Assembly (NCBI RefSeq): GCF_003946045.1
Contig: NZ_RHNW01000015.1
Location: 1 to 64,000, forward strand
Source of the DNA: Levilactobacillus mulengensis
GTDB lineage: Bacteria; Bacillota; Bacilli; Lactobacillales; Lactobacillaceae
Length of the DNA: 64,000 nucleotides
Direction of reading: 5' to 3'
The notes under the pieces were generated by a model. The model was not told the DNA's origin, searched no databases, and worked only from the letters and a program-made list of their open reading frames with translations. Within the stretch, counting starts at the first letter, position 1, and each line of letters begins with the position of its first letter. A program made the translations under genes and the position numbers. Positions 26,868 through 35,829 of the stretch are shown here, one piece after another.

Positions 26868-27845
26868 GTGTGTACCAGCATATTACAGATTGCAAAAGAC
26901 GGTAGCCACATCCTAGCCCGCACCATGGATTGGCACGCCCTGTACGTCCAACCCCTGTTCGTGCCCCGCAACTTCCAGTGGCAGGGCCTATATGACAACG
27001 AAGTCCACACCAACCGCTACGCCATGATCGGTGGCGGGGGCGCGCACGACCATGAAATTGACGTGTCCGATGGCGTCAACGAAATGGGGCTGAGCGTACA
27101 AAAATTGACGTTTGCCAACGGGTCACACCTCGTGGAAACGCCAACGCCGGGCCAGGTTCATTTGGCCCCGTATGAATTTTCATTTTATTTATTGGGGCAC
27201 TACGCCTCGGTCGCCGATATTGAAGCCCACATCGACGAGATTCAATTGATGACGAATCGGTTTGCCGTGAACGACATTGGCGATTCCGAATTACATTTCG
27301 CCGTGGTCGACCGTACTGGCCGGACCGTGGTCATCGAACCCACGCATTTTCCCATGAAGGTACGCGAGAATCCCTTGGGCGTGGTCACCAACAGTAAGGA
27401 TTTCGAACTCCAGCTGAAACGCTTGGGCCAATACGTCAACTACACCGATGACTTTGACGCCGGCACCGTGCCATTGAACGCGCCACGCGTGACGACCGGG
27501 CGCTTCTCCGGTAAGCCCGTGCCGAGTGGGTCGTTTACGCCGGGGGGCCGCTTCGTGCGCGCCGCTTACTACAAGGAACGCGCCGATCTGCCGGACAACG
27601 AGGACGAGGCCATTATCAGCGCCTGGCACCTGCTGGACAGCGTAACCGTGCCGCGTAGCTCCAAGTACCGGCCGACGTACTCGGTCTATCGCGCCGCCAC
27701 CGTTTGCGAATCGCTGACGTACTATTTCCAACCCTACAACCGCTTGGACACGGTCCAGTTGCGTTTGACGCCGGAAATGTTGACGTGGACCAAGCCCAAG
27801 TATTACAACGTGCCCAATCAGCTCAGCGTGACCGCGTTAAATTAG
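26868..27845 (+). CDS. Choloylglycine-hydrolase family amidase (linear amide C-N hydrolase)
   Basis: Ntn hydrolase of the bile-salt hydrolase / penicillin V acylase family. After Met removal, Cys2 (MCTSI) becomes the N-terminal nucleophile. Further conserved residues appear: Arg18-Asp21 in ARTMDWH, an Asp/Asn region near 79 (NEMGLS), and Asn-Arg near 175 and 220. Length 325 fits. GTG start with AAAGGAGG 9 nt upstream. Substrate choice between bile salts, penicillin V and N-acyl homoserine lactones cannot be told from sequence alone. The 3' end overlaps the convergent YdcF gene by 9 nt with no terminator between. Confidence 0.88.
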   Translation: MCTSILQIAKDGSHILARTMDWHALYVQPLFVPRNFQWQGLYDNEVHTNRYAMIGGGGAHDHEIDVSDGVNEMGLSVQKLTFANGSHLVETPTPGQVHLAPYEFSFYLLGHYASVADIEAHIDEIQLMTNRFAVNDIGDSELHFAVVDRTGRTVVIEPTHFPMKVRENPLGVVTNSKDFELQLKRLGQYVNYTDDFDAGTVPLNAPRVTTGRFSGKPVPSGSFTPGGRFVRAAYYKERADLPDNEDEAIISAWHLLDSVTVPRSSKYRPTYSVYRAATVCESLTYYFQPYNRLDTVQLRLTPEMLTWTKPKYYNVPNQLSVTALN

Positions 27846-28823
27846 GAACCACAGAATGTTGGTCGCCACCATGCCAATTAAAACGCTACGGTGGAGGCGG
27901 GGATGCAGCATGATGATCGCCAAAAATTCCCGGGCCCACGCCGCTGGCAAATAGCCCCACCGAGTAGGCGCCGGGTAACCGCCGCACCGAATGCCGAGCT
28001 GACTAGCCAGGTGTTCGGCTCTGAATAGGTGATAGTTGTTGGTCACGATGACGATGCGGCCGCCTTGCTGGGGCAGTTTCGTCCACAACCGCTGACTGTA
28101 AAGTAAGTTGGTTAGCGTACTGGTGGCCTGCGTTTCCTGGACAATCTGGTCGCTGGGCCAGCCATGTGCTTCTAGATAGGCCGCCATCGCTGCGGCTTCT
28201 GAAATCGTTTCATCTGGTCCCTGACCGCCGCTAACTAGGAGGGTCACGGGGTCTTTTTGGCGTCGGGCGAGGGCTAAGGCCGTGTCCAACCGGCTGCCCA
28301 GTACGCGACCAATTTCATGGCCGTTGCGCAGGCCCGCGCCCAGGATCAGAATCGTATCCGCGCGACGGGCCCGCCACACGTTTGCGCGCAGACCGCCAAC
28401 CAGGCTGGCGCCATAAAGCACGCCCAGATAGGCGCTGAAGGCAGGGATGAAGGTCACCCACGGCCACCAGCTTTCGCCAAAGTGGCCACTGGCCAACCGG
28501 AAGCTCCAGCCCACGCCGAGAATCAGCCAGAGCCAAATACCTGCCAGGAGGCCATAAGTCAGCCGTTCCTTTTTACGAACGACTAGGTTGGGTGCATTTA
28601 GAATCAGTAATAGACTGAAGAGACCGACCACGCCGATGATGGTGATCAGGCCCCAACCGAGGTGGGCGACCAGCTGCCAGCCGGGATGGCGCGAGAAGCT
28701 GGCGAAGAGAATAATCAGGCCGCCGCCGATGCAGGTCATCACCGCGGAACTGAGGCCGTGGGGTTGCCAGAAGGTTAGTAAGACGGCTAATAAAATTAAA
28801 ATGACACTCACAGTAAGCAGCAT
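27837..28823 (-). CDS. YdcF/SanA (DUF218)-family protein with N-terminal membrane domain
   Basis: About five N-terminal membrane segments (residues 1-145) precede a DUF218 domain: ILGAGLRNG near 155, SGGQGPDE near 195-202, TSTLTNLLYS near 232 and VTNNYHLFRA near 253. Related proteins (SanA, ElyC) act in envelope integrity. A last hydrophobic helix closes the protein. AAAGGAG precedes ATG 28823. The region to the divergent GH73 gene is 114 nt. Confidence 0.84.
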   Translation of the reverse strand: MLLTVSVILILLAVLLTFWQPHGLSSAVMTCIGGGLIILFASFSRHPGWQLVAHLGWGLITIIGVVGLFSLLLILNAPNLVVRKKERLTYGLLAGIWLWLILGVGWSFRLASGHFGESWWPWVTFIPAFSAYLGVLYGASLVGGLRANVWRARRADTILILGAGLRNGHEIGRVLGSRLDTALALARRQKDPVTLLVSGGQGPDETISEAAAMAAYLEAHGWPSDQIVQETQATSTLTNLLYSQRLWTKLPQQGGRIVIVTNNYHLFRAEHLASQLGIRCGGYPAPTRWGYLPAAWAREFLAIIMLHPRLHRSVLIGMVATNILWFLI

Positions 28824-28937
28824 CCACGCAGCTCCTTTCGTAAAGGTTAAGTTTTTTTGAGACTTTCTGAATTTAGCAGTTCCTTAAACTTTTCTCGGTA
28901 TAATTGAGTCCATTATAACGGAAACGAGGGGATTCTG

Positions 28938-29564
28938 GTGGCAAAACGACGGAGAAAAAAACGAAAATCAACGACTAACCCCGCCATGGCTACCTGGATC
29001 TTTGTGGTGATCCTGTTGGTGCTGGGCGGTGGCCTGTTAATGCGGGGCAAAATTAAGACGGTCATGCAGGCGACCCACGTCGAGCAGACCAGCTACAGCG
29101 CCGGCAATAATGAAGAGACGGCAACCCAGCAGAAGTTCATCAAGAAGATTGCGGCGCCGGCCGTGCGCGTGTACCAGCAAAATGGTCAGGTCCTGCCCAG
29201 CATCGTGATTGCCCAGGCCATTCTGGAATCGAGCTGGGGAACGTCCGCGCTATTTGTCCAGGCCAACAACCCATTTGGGGTGAAGGGCAGCTATCAGGGC
29301 AAGACCAAGTCGTTTCCCACGACCGAGTATGTTAATGGGAAAAAGATCAAGATTCACGCTAATTTCCGGGACTATCCTGATTTGACCGCGGCGATTTTGG
29401 ATCATGATGCTCTGTTGAAGGAGAGTTATTTCAAGCAGACCGTGACGGATTACCGGACGGCGGCGAAGTTGCTGCAGAGCAACGGGTACGCCACGGATCC
29501 GGATTACGCCAAGAAACTCGACAATGTCATCGCCACTTACAACCTGAACCAGTACGACACTTAA
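28938..29564 (+). CDS. GH73 N-acetylglucosaminidase, membrane-anchored
   Basis: Peptidoglycan glucosaminidase of about 208 residues. A very basic cytoplasmic start (KRRRKKRKS) is followed by one membrane segment (about 20-40), so the enzyme stays attached outside. The GH73 domain (68-205) shows the catalytic Glu in AQAILESSWG near 96, NNPFGVKG near 113, FRDYPDLTAAI near 140 and GYATDPDYAKKL. No wall-binding repeats. GTG start with ACGAGGGG upstream; a TATAAT lies at about 28898. Repeat copy 16 starts 28 nt after the stop. Confidence 0.9.
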   Translation: MAKRRRKKRKSTTNPAMATWIFVVILLVLGGGLLMRGKIKTVMQATHVEQTSYSAGNNEETATQQKFIKKIAAPAVRVYQQNGQVLPSIVIAQAILESSWGTSALFVQANNPFGVKGSYQGKTKSFPTTEYVNGKKIKIHANFRDYPDLTAAILDHDALLKESYFKQTVTDYRTAAKLLQSNGYATDPDYAKKLDNVIATYNLNQYDT

Positions 29565-29591
29565 CGGGCTTGGTTGTTTGTGTTGTTGGCA

Positions 29592-29846
29592 GCGCCTCCG
29601 GGCTGGTGAAAACTGGGCCTGGCCGCGTCCGTTCCCGGCGGCGCGCTCAAGGCGCCCTGCTGTGGGGCCGGTTCCAGCCTGAGAAGCGGGCTTCCACCTC
29701 AACTTTGAGCCTGAGGGGCGGTCTCAAAGGTTGTCCCGTGCTCTAAGTAGAGAAAATCGCTCTACTAAGACCACCGACACAGCTGGTCACCTTGGCGCGC
29801 CTCTGGTCACTCCCACGACCGGCCCAGTTTTCCCAGCCCTGCGGCT
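29592..29846 (+). repeat. Cloverleaf intergenic repeat, copy 16 (long type)
   Basis: Outermost helix GGGCTGGTGAAAACTGGGCC against GGCCCAGTTTTCCCAGCCC, then a second inner helix CAAGG/CCTTG around the three hairpins. Motifs GTTCCCGGCGG and CCTCTGGTCACT mark the long type. Sense to the GH73 gene. Confidence 0.88.
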
Positions 29847-29948
29847 AAGACTGGCTTAGCCCGTTAGGTGTGTGCTGGTTCTACTGTGGTGGGCTGACTT
29901 GTCGGTTGTCTGGTGTAGCCGAATCTGGTGACAGAGGGCAGTCGTGGT

Positions 29949-30022
29949 CGTGTCCGTTTCCGACACCTTGGCACGCCTCTGGTCACTCCCACGACCGGCC
30001 CAGTTTTCCCAGCCCTGCGGCT
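29949..30022 (+). repeat. Cloverleaf intergenic repeat, copy 17 (3' fragment)
   Basis: Duplicated 3' half of copy 16 plus flank: ACCTTGGCACGCCTCTGGTC through CCCTGCGGCT, then the same CTAAGACTGGCTTAG-CCG run. Confidence 0.75.
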
Positions 30023-30144
30023 AAGACTGGCTTAGTCCGTTAGGTGTGTGCTGATTCACTTGTGGTGGGCTGACTTGTCGATTGTCTGGCGTTGCCGGTT
30101 CTGACGTGGGTTGCTCGAATCTAAGCTAATTGAATAAGAGATTG

Positions 30145-30197
30145 AAAAAAATCCCCGCCACCAAACGTCCAAGTAGGACTGTTGATGACGGGGATTC
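30145..30197 (-). terminator. Terminator of the serine hydrolase gene
   Basis: AATCCCCG pairs with CGGGGATT; on the minus strand TTTTTTTC follows. Repeat copy 18 lies between gene and terminator. Confidence 0.75.
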
Positions 30198-30262
30198 TTA
30201 GTACAGTCAAACAGATACAGATTGGTCGTGACCACGAAATTCACGTGGTTGTTGCCTAACGG

Positions 30263-30357
30263 AGCCGGAGGTAATCAAGCCCGAACCCGAGGCGGAAGAC
30301 CGTTTCTCAGGCTGGAGCCGGTCCCCACCGGGCGAAGGGCTTGAATTACCGCAGGCG
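30263..30357 (-). repeat. Cloverleaf intergenic repeat, copy 18 (internal deletion)
   Basis: GTAATCAAGCCC and GGGCTTGAATTAC form the outer stem and H1 with GCGGAAGACCG remains; H2 and H3 are deleted. Starts 20 nt after the serine hydrolase stop, in its sense. Confidence 0.75.
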
Positions 30358-30376
30358 TAGTGGCAAAGACCACACG

Positions 30377-31696
30377 TTAGTTTTCGTTGTAGTAGCGCGC
30401 GAGGTCGTAGAGGGTCTTGGCCAACGTGTCGATCGACTTGGTTGGCTTCTGGTTGGCGAATAAGACGACACCCTTCTTATTGCCCTCGGAGCCGTAGTAA
30501 ATCGTTTCGTAACCGGAACCGGTCAGGGCACCACGGACGCGCTTGATGCCGCCACTATAGTGGTAAAGCCCGCCGGCGTAGTTTAATTTGTAATCGTTGG
30601 ACAAGTCGTAGTATTGGTTTTTGGTCAAAATTTTCCCGTTACGCAGGCCCTTTTGGATCTTGTAGTAATCCGATGGGGTCGAGTAGTAGTTGCCGGCTCC
30701 CAACAGCGAGGACATCAGCTTTTGGGAGACACCGTTGGCGACACTGTTGCCATTGCTATAGCTGTAACCGTTGGCCACGACGTTATCCTTAGGCAGGCTA
30801 TCCCAGGCGTAGGTGTGTTGCAGGTTCAGCGGCTTGATGATCCGGCTTTGCACCAAGTTATCATAGCTTTGGCCGGTGACCTTGGACGCAATCGCTGCGA
30901 GCAGGGTGTAGTTGGCGTTGGTGTAATTGAACTTTTGACCACCGGTACTCTTGAGCTGGCTGAGCGTGTAGTTCAGTTCGGCTGCCTGGGTGCTCAACAC
31001 GCTGTCGGGCGTGCTTTCGTCCATGTCGATACCGGAGCGGTGGTTCAGCAGTTGCCGGAGGGTAATGCTGCCGCTACCGGAAACGCTGGGGTAGTATTTG
31101 CTGAGTTTATCAGTTAAGGAAAGCTTGTTGCTGGCCGCCAATTGTTCAATGATGGCCCCCGTCATGACCTTTTGCAGAGAGGCGATGGGAAAGAGGGTCG
31201 TTGCGCTGTTGGCGGACTTGCTGGTGGCATCGGCATTGCCGACACTGACCAGGCTGGCACCGGTCGCGTAGTGATTGAACAGCATGGCGCTTCCTTGGAA
31301 GTGGGCGTTGTTGAGTAACGCAGCCGCATTTTGCGAACGACTGTACTTTTGCAGGGCATTTTGATTGACCCAGCCAATCGTTTTGCCGTACCAAGCGAAT
31401 TTCACGTAGGTCGTCCCATTCGAGAGCTTGGCCGTCTGCGTAACCTTGACGAAGCGATGTTGCCAATTTTTTCCGCTAGCATCGCGGGTCTTGGCCGAGC
31501 GCTGCGTGTAATACGGTGCGTAATAATAAATGCCATCGTTGCGGCTCGCCTGGTTCGTGAACCGCGCGTTGTAGCTGACACTTTGTTTGCTAGTGATCTG
31601 CAGGTAGCTTTTGGCATCCGCCGAGGTGGCAGGTAACACAGCACCGACAATCAAAAGCGTCCCCAAGATTAACCATAATTTCTTCACAATCATCAT
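30377..31696 (-). CDS. Secreted beta-lactamase-fold serine hydrolase with GW/SH3-like domain
   Basis: Extracellular penicillin-binding-protein-like esterase or DD-peptidase. Signal peptide at the start (VKKLWLILGTLLIVG, cleavage near SADA-KS). Residues about 30-115 form a GW/SH3-like wall-binding module (KFAWYGKTIGWVNQNAL). The catalytic domain follows: Ser173-Lys176 in SLQK, NHRSG near 222, YTNANY (Tyr-x-Asn) near 262. ATG 31696 is chosen with AAGGGG upstream and gives a proper signal peptide; a longer frame has no such signal. Confidence 0.83.
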   Translation of the reverse strand: MMIVKKLWLILGTLLIVGAVLPATSADAKSYLQITSKQSVSYNARFTNQASRNDGIYYYAPYYTQRSAKTRDASGKNWQHRFVKVTQTAKLSNGTTYVKFAWYGKTIGWVNQNALQKYSRSQNAAALLNNAHFQGSAMLFNHYATGASLVSVGNADATSKSANSATTLFPIASLQKVMTGAIIEQLAASNKLSLTDKLSKYYPSVSGSGSITLRQLLNHRSGIDMDESTPDSVLSTQAAELNYTLSQLKSTGGQKFNYTNANYTLLAAIASKVTGQSYDNLVQSRIIKPLNLQHTYAWDSLPKDNVVANGYSYSNGNSVANGVSQKLMSSLLGAGNYYSTPSDYYKIQKGLRNGKILTKNQYYDLSNDYKLNYAGGLYHYSGGIKRVRGALTGSGYETIYYGSEGNKKGVVLFANQKPTKSIDTLAKTLYDLARYYNEN

Positions 31697-31928
31697 CCAT
31701 TTCCCCTTAGTTGTAAGTCCCATGGTACCGCTGGATAGTTGCGAAGAGGTAACAAGATTGTCACTTTTCAGTAACATTTTCAACAATTTATTTTGTAAAA
31801 GGGTTAAGATACTTAACCAAGGCATTAAAAGAGTATGGGGTGAAGCAACTTAATGGGTCGCAACTTTTAGGGGAGTGTGGTAAACTTGGCTCCAATATAA
31901 AATTAGTTATGAGGAGCTGAACCCAGCA

Positions 31929-32708
31929 TTGTTACATTTTCTTGGCCAACTCTATGGGCCATTCTTTGATTTACACAATTGGGAAACGGTGATTACGTCC
32001 GGCAACGACTGGCTGATCATCTTTTCACTGGTCTTAATTGAATGTCTATTGTCGGTGGATAACGCAGTCGTGTTAGCCGCCCAAACGCAGTCACTGCCCA
32101 CCCGTGAACAACAGGAAAAGTCGTTGTTTTACGGGATTTGGGGCGCGTACCTCTTTCGGTTTATCATCATTGGACTGGGAACGTACCTGATCAATTTCTG
32201 GGAAATCAAGGTCATCGGGGCGCTCTACCTGGTCTTTCTGGTGTTCCAATACTTCAGTAAAACCCGGGTTAAACACACCCGCAAACTGGTCAAGGATAAG
32301 AAACGCCGCTTCCTACCGTTGTTCTGGTCGGTGGTCATGCAGATTGAAATGATGGATATCATTTTCTCCGTGGACTCCGTGCTGGCGTCCTTAGCCATTT
32401 CTAACAACCCAGTCATCGTCTTGATTGGGGGACTGATTGGGATTCTGGCCATGCGGGGCGTTGCCGAAGTGATTATGAAATTAATGCGGCGGATTCCCGA
32501 GCTGGAGCCAATGGCGTACATCCTGATTGGGATTATTGCCGTGAAGCTGTTCGTCTCGATTCCCGCCATCGACATTGAAATTCCCGCCACGTTGTTTGGG
32601 ATTGTCGTGCTGGGCGCCATCGTGATTACGTTGTTGATTCACGTGATCCGCAAGCGGCGTCAACCACAAGCCAAGACTGAAAAAGCCTCAAAACAAACTG
32701 AATCTTAA
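31929..32708 (+). CDS. TerC-family integral membrane protein
   Basis: Seven-segment membrane protein of the TerC/Alx group, implicated in Mn2+ or other metal efflux and in metalation of secreted enzymes. The family's acidic motifs within membrane helices are visible: LIECLLSVDNAVVLA (residues 36-50) and MDIIFSVDSVLA (near 140), each with the SVDN/SVDS Asp. Length 259. TTG start with GAGGAG 12 nt upstream. No manganese riboswitch fits in the short upstream gap. Terminator follows. Confidence 0.9.
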   Translation: MLHFLGQLYGPFFDLHNWETVITSGNDWLIIFSLVLIECLLSVDNAVVLAAQTQSLPTREQQEKSLFYGIWGAYLFRFIIIGLGTYLINFWEIKVIGALYLVFLVFQYFSKTRVKHTRKLVKDKKRRFLPLFWSVVMQIEMMDIIFSVDSVLASLAISNNPVIVLIGGLIGILAMRGVAEVIMKLMRRIPELEPMAYILIGIIAVKLFVSIPAIDIEIPATLFGIVVLGAIVITLLIHVIRKRRQPQAKTEKASKQTES

Positions 32709-32712
32709 TGCC

Positions 32713-32748
32713 AAGGCCACGAACAGAAAATGTTCGCGGCCTTTTTGT
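32713..32748 (+). terminator. TerC terminator
   Basis: AAGGCCACGAAC pairs with GTTCGCGGCCTT, then TTTTT. Confidence 0.85.
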
Positions 32749-32980
32749 AGTGCCCAGCTGGAGAAATGGGTATACTGAAGATATGTTTAGTTCTTGTTCA
32801 ATTGGAGGTTAGTTCCTTTAGAGGGATGGGATAGTTCTGTTTGCCGGTTAGGGGTTCGGTCATCGGTGAAAACTGTGCTGGTTAGTCGTTGGCTTTAGTC
32901 ATGGCTAGCCAGTAGAAGCTGAATCACATAGAAGAAAGCAGAATAGTGAAACGAAATATTATTACGAGTTAAATCTCTGT

Positions 32981-33239
32981 CAGCCGCAGGGCTGGTGAAA
33001 ATGGGCAATGTGGTCAATGTAAGCGACCAGAGGCGGGCCAAAGTTCCCAGCTGTGTCGATGGTCTTAACTGAGTGATTTTCTCAGTTTAGAGCATGGGAC
33101 GACCTTTGAGACCGAACTTTGGCTCAAAGTCGAGGTGGAAGCCCGCTTCTCAGGCTGGAGCCGACCCCACAGCAGGGCACCTTGAGCTCACCGCCGGGAA
33201 CGAACGCGACGCGGCTCCTTTTCACCCAGCCCGGAGGCG
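32981..33239 (-). repeat. Cloverleaf intergenic repeat, copy 19 (long type)
   Basis: Complete long-type copy with GGGCTGGTGAAAA against TTTTCACCCAGCCC, H3 AACTGAG/CTCAGTT, H2 CTTTGAG/CTCAAAG. Antisense to and 45 nt before the MucBP-like gene. Confidence 0.87.
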
Positions 33240-33283
33240 AGGGCAGAGGTGTTTAACCCGTAAATTGAGATGGAGATGAGGGT

Positions 33284-33910
33284 ATGCGGACCTGGTGGCA
33301 GCGATTCAATTGGTTAATCCTAGTGGGCATCCTGCTAGGCGTCGGCGGCACAATGACCCGTGCGCAGGCGGCAACAACGACGGGCAAGGTGCTCGTCACA
33401 TATAAGGTGGCGGACGGTACTGTTTTGGCGCGAAAAACCTTGACGGGACCGGTGGGACATCACTACCGGACAACGTATAAGAATGCGCAAATAGATTCCC
33501 GGCAATATTCGTGGAACAAAAAGCAACCGAAGAAGGCCCAGGGTAAATTTACCAAAAAGACGATTCACGTGCAGTACAAGTTTCTATCGGCCTTGGCATT
33601 CTTTCGGTTATGGGGCAAGAAATCGCTTCAGTTGACCAATATTCAGATGAATGGGAACCATCAGATTTTTGATGTGTCGACCAGCCTGAAGGGGTCCGGA
33701 TACATTCAGGCGATTAACTTTTCTAAGGGCAAGGTTACGGTCAACGGTCGACGCTTGACGCGGGGCAAAACCTATCACGGCAAGATTGGCGGGACGACGT
33801 TTAAAACGTTACTAGTGTCTCGCAAACAGGTGCGCGCCACGTACTTGGTGAAGAGCAAGCTGCACACCTTCCAGTTCACGGCGAGTTCGTGGAAATGGGT
33901 TAATCAGTAA
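33284..33910 (+). CDS. Secreted protein with one MucBP-like domain
   Basis: Signal peptide at residues 1-29 (LILVGILLGVGG, cleavage near RAQA-ATT). Residues 33-97 read like a MucBP repeat: VLVTYKVADGTVLARKTLTG at the front, GKFTKKTIHVQYKF at the back. The remaining 110 residues are basic, beta-rich and unrecognised. There is no LPxTG or membrane tail, so the protein is likely released or held by charge. MucBP domains in lactobacilli occur in mucus-binding proteins; function here is inferred only. Confidence 0.65.
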   Translation: MRTWWQRFNWLILVGILLGVGGTMTRAQAATTTGKVLVTYKVADGTVLARKTLTGPVGHHYRTTYKNAQIDSRQYSWNKKQPKKAQGKFTKKTIHVQYKFLSALAFFRLWGKKSLQLTNIQMNGNHQIFDVSTSLKGSGYIQAINFSKGKVTVNGRRLTRGKTYHGKIGGTTFKTLLVSRKQVRATYLVKSKLHTFQFTASSWKWVNQ

Positions 33911-33933
33911 GTGACAATCAGGAGGTAACGCTT

Positions 33934-34797
33934 ATGCAAATTGGGTTTATTGGGACCGGCGTCATGGGCACCGGCATTATCTTGAATCTCTTGAAGGCGG
34001 GGCAGACGGTCGTGGTGTATAACCGGACCAAAGCCCACGCCGAAACCGTGTTGACCGCCGGGGCGACCTGGGCCGAGACGCCCGAAGCCGTGGCGGCGCA
34101 GTCGCAGCTGGTCATGACCATGGTTGGCTATCCCAGCGACGTCGAAGAGGTGTACACCGGCGAGCATGGCATCTTTGCTGGCATCAAAGCCGGCAGTACG
34201 GTCGTGGACATGACGACCAGTACCCCAGCGCTGGCGGTAAAATTAACGCAGCTGGCGCACGACCATGACGTTCAAGCATTGGACGCCCCCGTTTCCGGCG
34301 GGGATGTTGGGGCCAAGAACGCCACGCTGACGGTGATGGTCGGCGGTGATAAGGCCGCGTATGATCAGGCTCTGCCAGTCTTTCAGCAATTAGGCCAACG
34401 CGTCAACTACTTCGGTGGTGCCGGTAAAGGTCAGCACACCAAGATGGCCAACCAGATTATGATTGCTGGCACGATGACCGGACTGACGGAAATGTTGGTC
34501 TACGCCAAGGCCGCTGGGTTGGACCTGCCCCAGGTTCTGGCCACGCTGAGCAGTGGTGGCGCCGACAACTGGAGCATGGATAATTACGTGCCCCGGATTT
34601 TGAAAGGCGATTACACGCCGGGGTTCTTCGCCAAGCATTTCTTGAAGGATCTGCGGATTGCCTTGCAGGAGGCGGACCGGATGGGGCTGGATTTGCCGGC
34701 TACCACGCAGGCTAAGTTGTTGTATGAGGCGATGGTGGACGACTTCGGCTTAGGCAACGACGGCACCCAGGGCTTAATCAAGACTTACGAGAAATAG
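33934..34797 (+). CDS. 3-hydroxyisobutyrate/2-hydroxy-3-oxopropionate dehydrogenase-like oxidoreductase
   Basis: NAD(P)-dependent beta-hydroxyacid dehydrogenase, 287 residues. Rossmann motif GFIGTGVMG at residues 4-12; NRTKAHAE near 32 has the Arg-Thr pair typical of NADP preference. The substrate motif DAPVSGGDVGA is near 117, and the catalytic Lys near 170 (GAGKGQHTKMANQ) is present. AGGAGG lies before the ATG, 23 nt after the preceding stop, so the two genes may be co-transcribed. Substrate is unknown. Confidence 0.87.
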   Translation: MQIGFIGTGVMGTGIILNLLKAGQTVVVYNRTKAHAETVLTAGATWAETPEAVAAQSQLVMTMVGYPSDVEEVYTGEHGIFAGIKAGSTVVDMTTSTPALAVKLTQLAHDHDVQALDAPVSGGDVGAKNATLTVMVGGDKAAYDQALPVFQQLGQRVNYFGGAGKGQHTKMANQIMIAGTMTGLTEMLVYAKAAGLDLPQVLATLSSGGADNWSMDNYVPRILKGDYTPGFFAKHFLKDLRIALQEADRMGLDLPATTQAKLLYEAMVDDFGLGNDGTQGLIKTYEK

Positions 34798-34822
34798 GCT
34801 GGTTAAACCTGTCGTTGGTACA

Positions 34823-35000
34823 GCGCCTCCGGGCTGGTGAAAATGGGCCGTGACGCTGTGGGCGCACGTCTGGAGCCGAAGGGCGGTCTCCAGACTTACT
34901 TTGAGCCTCAAGGACCGAGTCTCAAAGATAGCAGTTGCCTAAGCGGTAAACCGCTAAGGCAACTCCCACGGCTGAGCCCATTTTCACCAGCCCTGCGGCT
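34823..35000 (+). repeat. Cloverleaf intergenic repeat, copy 20 (compact type)
   Basis: Perfect 18-bp outer stem (34831-34848 with 34976-34993). H1 GTCTGGAG/CTCCAGAC, H2 CTTTGAG/CTCAAAG, H3 12 bp with one mismatch (34934-34946 with 34951-34963). Inner joiner GCTGTGGG pairs with CCCACGGC. Sense to the dehydrogenase gene. Confidence 0.9.
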
Positions 35001-35090
35001 GACACTGGTCTGGCCCCAATTGCGTCGTTGACTGGAGATTGGGCCCTGGTTGGTTTTCTGCTTGTTGGTAGGTTGTCGTGGTGGTAGGCC

Positions 35091-35164
35091 GCAGACACAG
35101 CCGGTCACCTTGGCTCGTCTCTGGTCACTCCCGCGACTGGCCCAGTTTTCCCAGCCCTGCGGCT
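35091..35164 (+). repeat. Cloverleaf intergenic repeat, copy 21 (3' fragment)
   Basis: Only the closing part of a long-type copy: CAGACACAGCCGG, CTCTGGTCACT, CCCAGTTTTCCCAGCCC and CTGCGGCT. Confidence 0.72.
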
Positions 35165-35304
35165 GACACTGGTTTAGCCCCAATTCCGTCATTGACTGGG
35201 AATGAGCCCTGTCATCCGGTGGGTTATGGTAGCTGTTGAGTTTAGTTTGTACGCTATAGTTGGTCATCATGACAGCTGGTTGATTTCAATAAAATAATAA
35301 ATCG

Positions 35305-35331
35305 AGGTCGCCGTCATTGGCGGCCTTTTTG
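35305..35331 (+). terminator. Terminator after the dehydrogenase operon
   Basis: GGTCGCC pairs with GGCGGCC (one G.U), then TTTTT. Confidence 0.75.
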
Positions 35332-35402
35332 CGGTCATGAATTGCCCAGTTGGCAGTCCGGTGGTATCTTAAAACTATAAAGAAATAGAGGAGAAATAGT
35401 TG

Positions 35403-35810
35403 ATGGTTAAATCATATTTAAAGGGAATTGTTCCCTGTCTCTTTTGGTTCGTGCTGTTTAGTGTGCCGGTCACGCATGGGGCTCCGCATCTCACTTTTTC
35501 GTGGTGGACCGTGTATGCGGTTCTGAGTTACGTGGTCTGTTTTCCACGGGCTTACCGGATCATGAAGCAGTTTTCTCGCAAGGATAAGGGGTCACAGATT
35601 CAGCGGCCGCGGGGCAATGCTGAAGAAGCGGCCTTACGTGATGGGGCCAGTTATGCCAACACCGGTCGCTTTGGCACGGCCCGCGTGGGGGATGCCGCTG
35701 GCAAAGAGAGCTGGCTGACTAGCTGGGGGACGGATTTTGTGTTGCGTTTGTTTGTGATTGTTGCGGCACCGGTGATTGTTGCGGTTGACGCGATGTGGCA
35801 ACGCAAGTAA
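35403..35810 (+). CDS. Small membrane protein of unknown function
   Basis: About 135 residues, not recognised. Two hydrophobic segments at the start (GIVPCLFWFVLFSVPV and VYAVLSYVVCF), a basic/polar middle of about 55 residues, and a last hydrophobic segment (LRLFVIVAAPVIVAV). GAGGAG precedes ATG 35403. Strong terminators on both sides make it an independent unit. Confidence 0.62.
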   Translation: MVKSYLKGIVPCLFWFVLFSVPVTHGAPHLTFSWWTVYAVLSYVVCFPRAYRIMKQFSRKDKGSQIQRPRGNAEEAALRDGASYANTGRFGTARVGDAAGKESWLTSWGTDFVLRLFVIVAAPVIVAVDAMWQRK

Positions 35811-35829
35811 CGAGACTTCAGTGAAATTG

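Noticed and set aside
31826-31929. Manganese (yybP-ykoY) riboswitch upstream of TerC
   Set aside because: The gap is about 100 nt and lacks the two conserved internal loops; GGGGAGTG alone is not enough.
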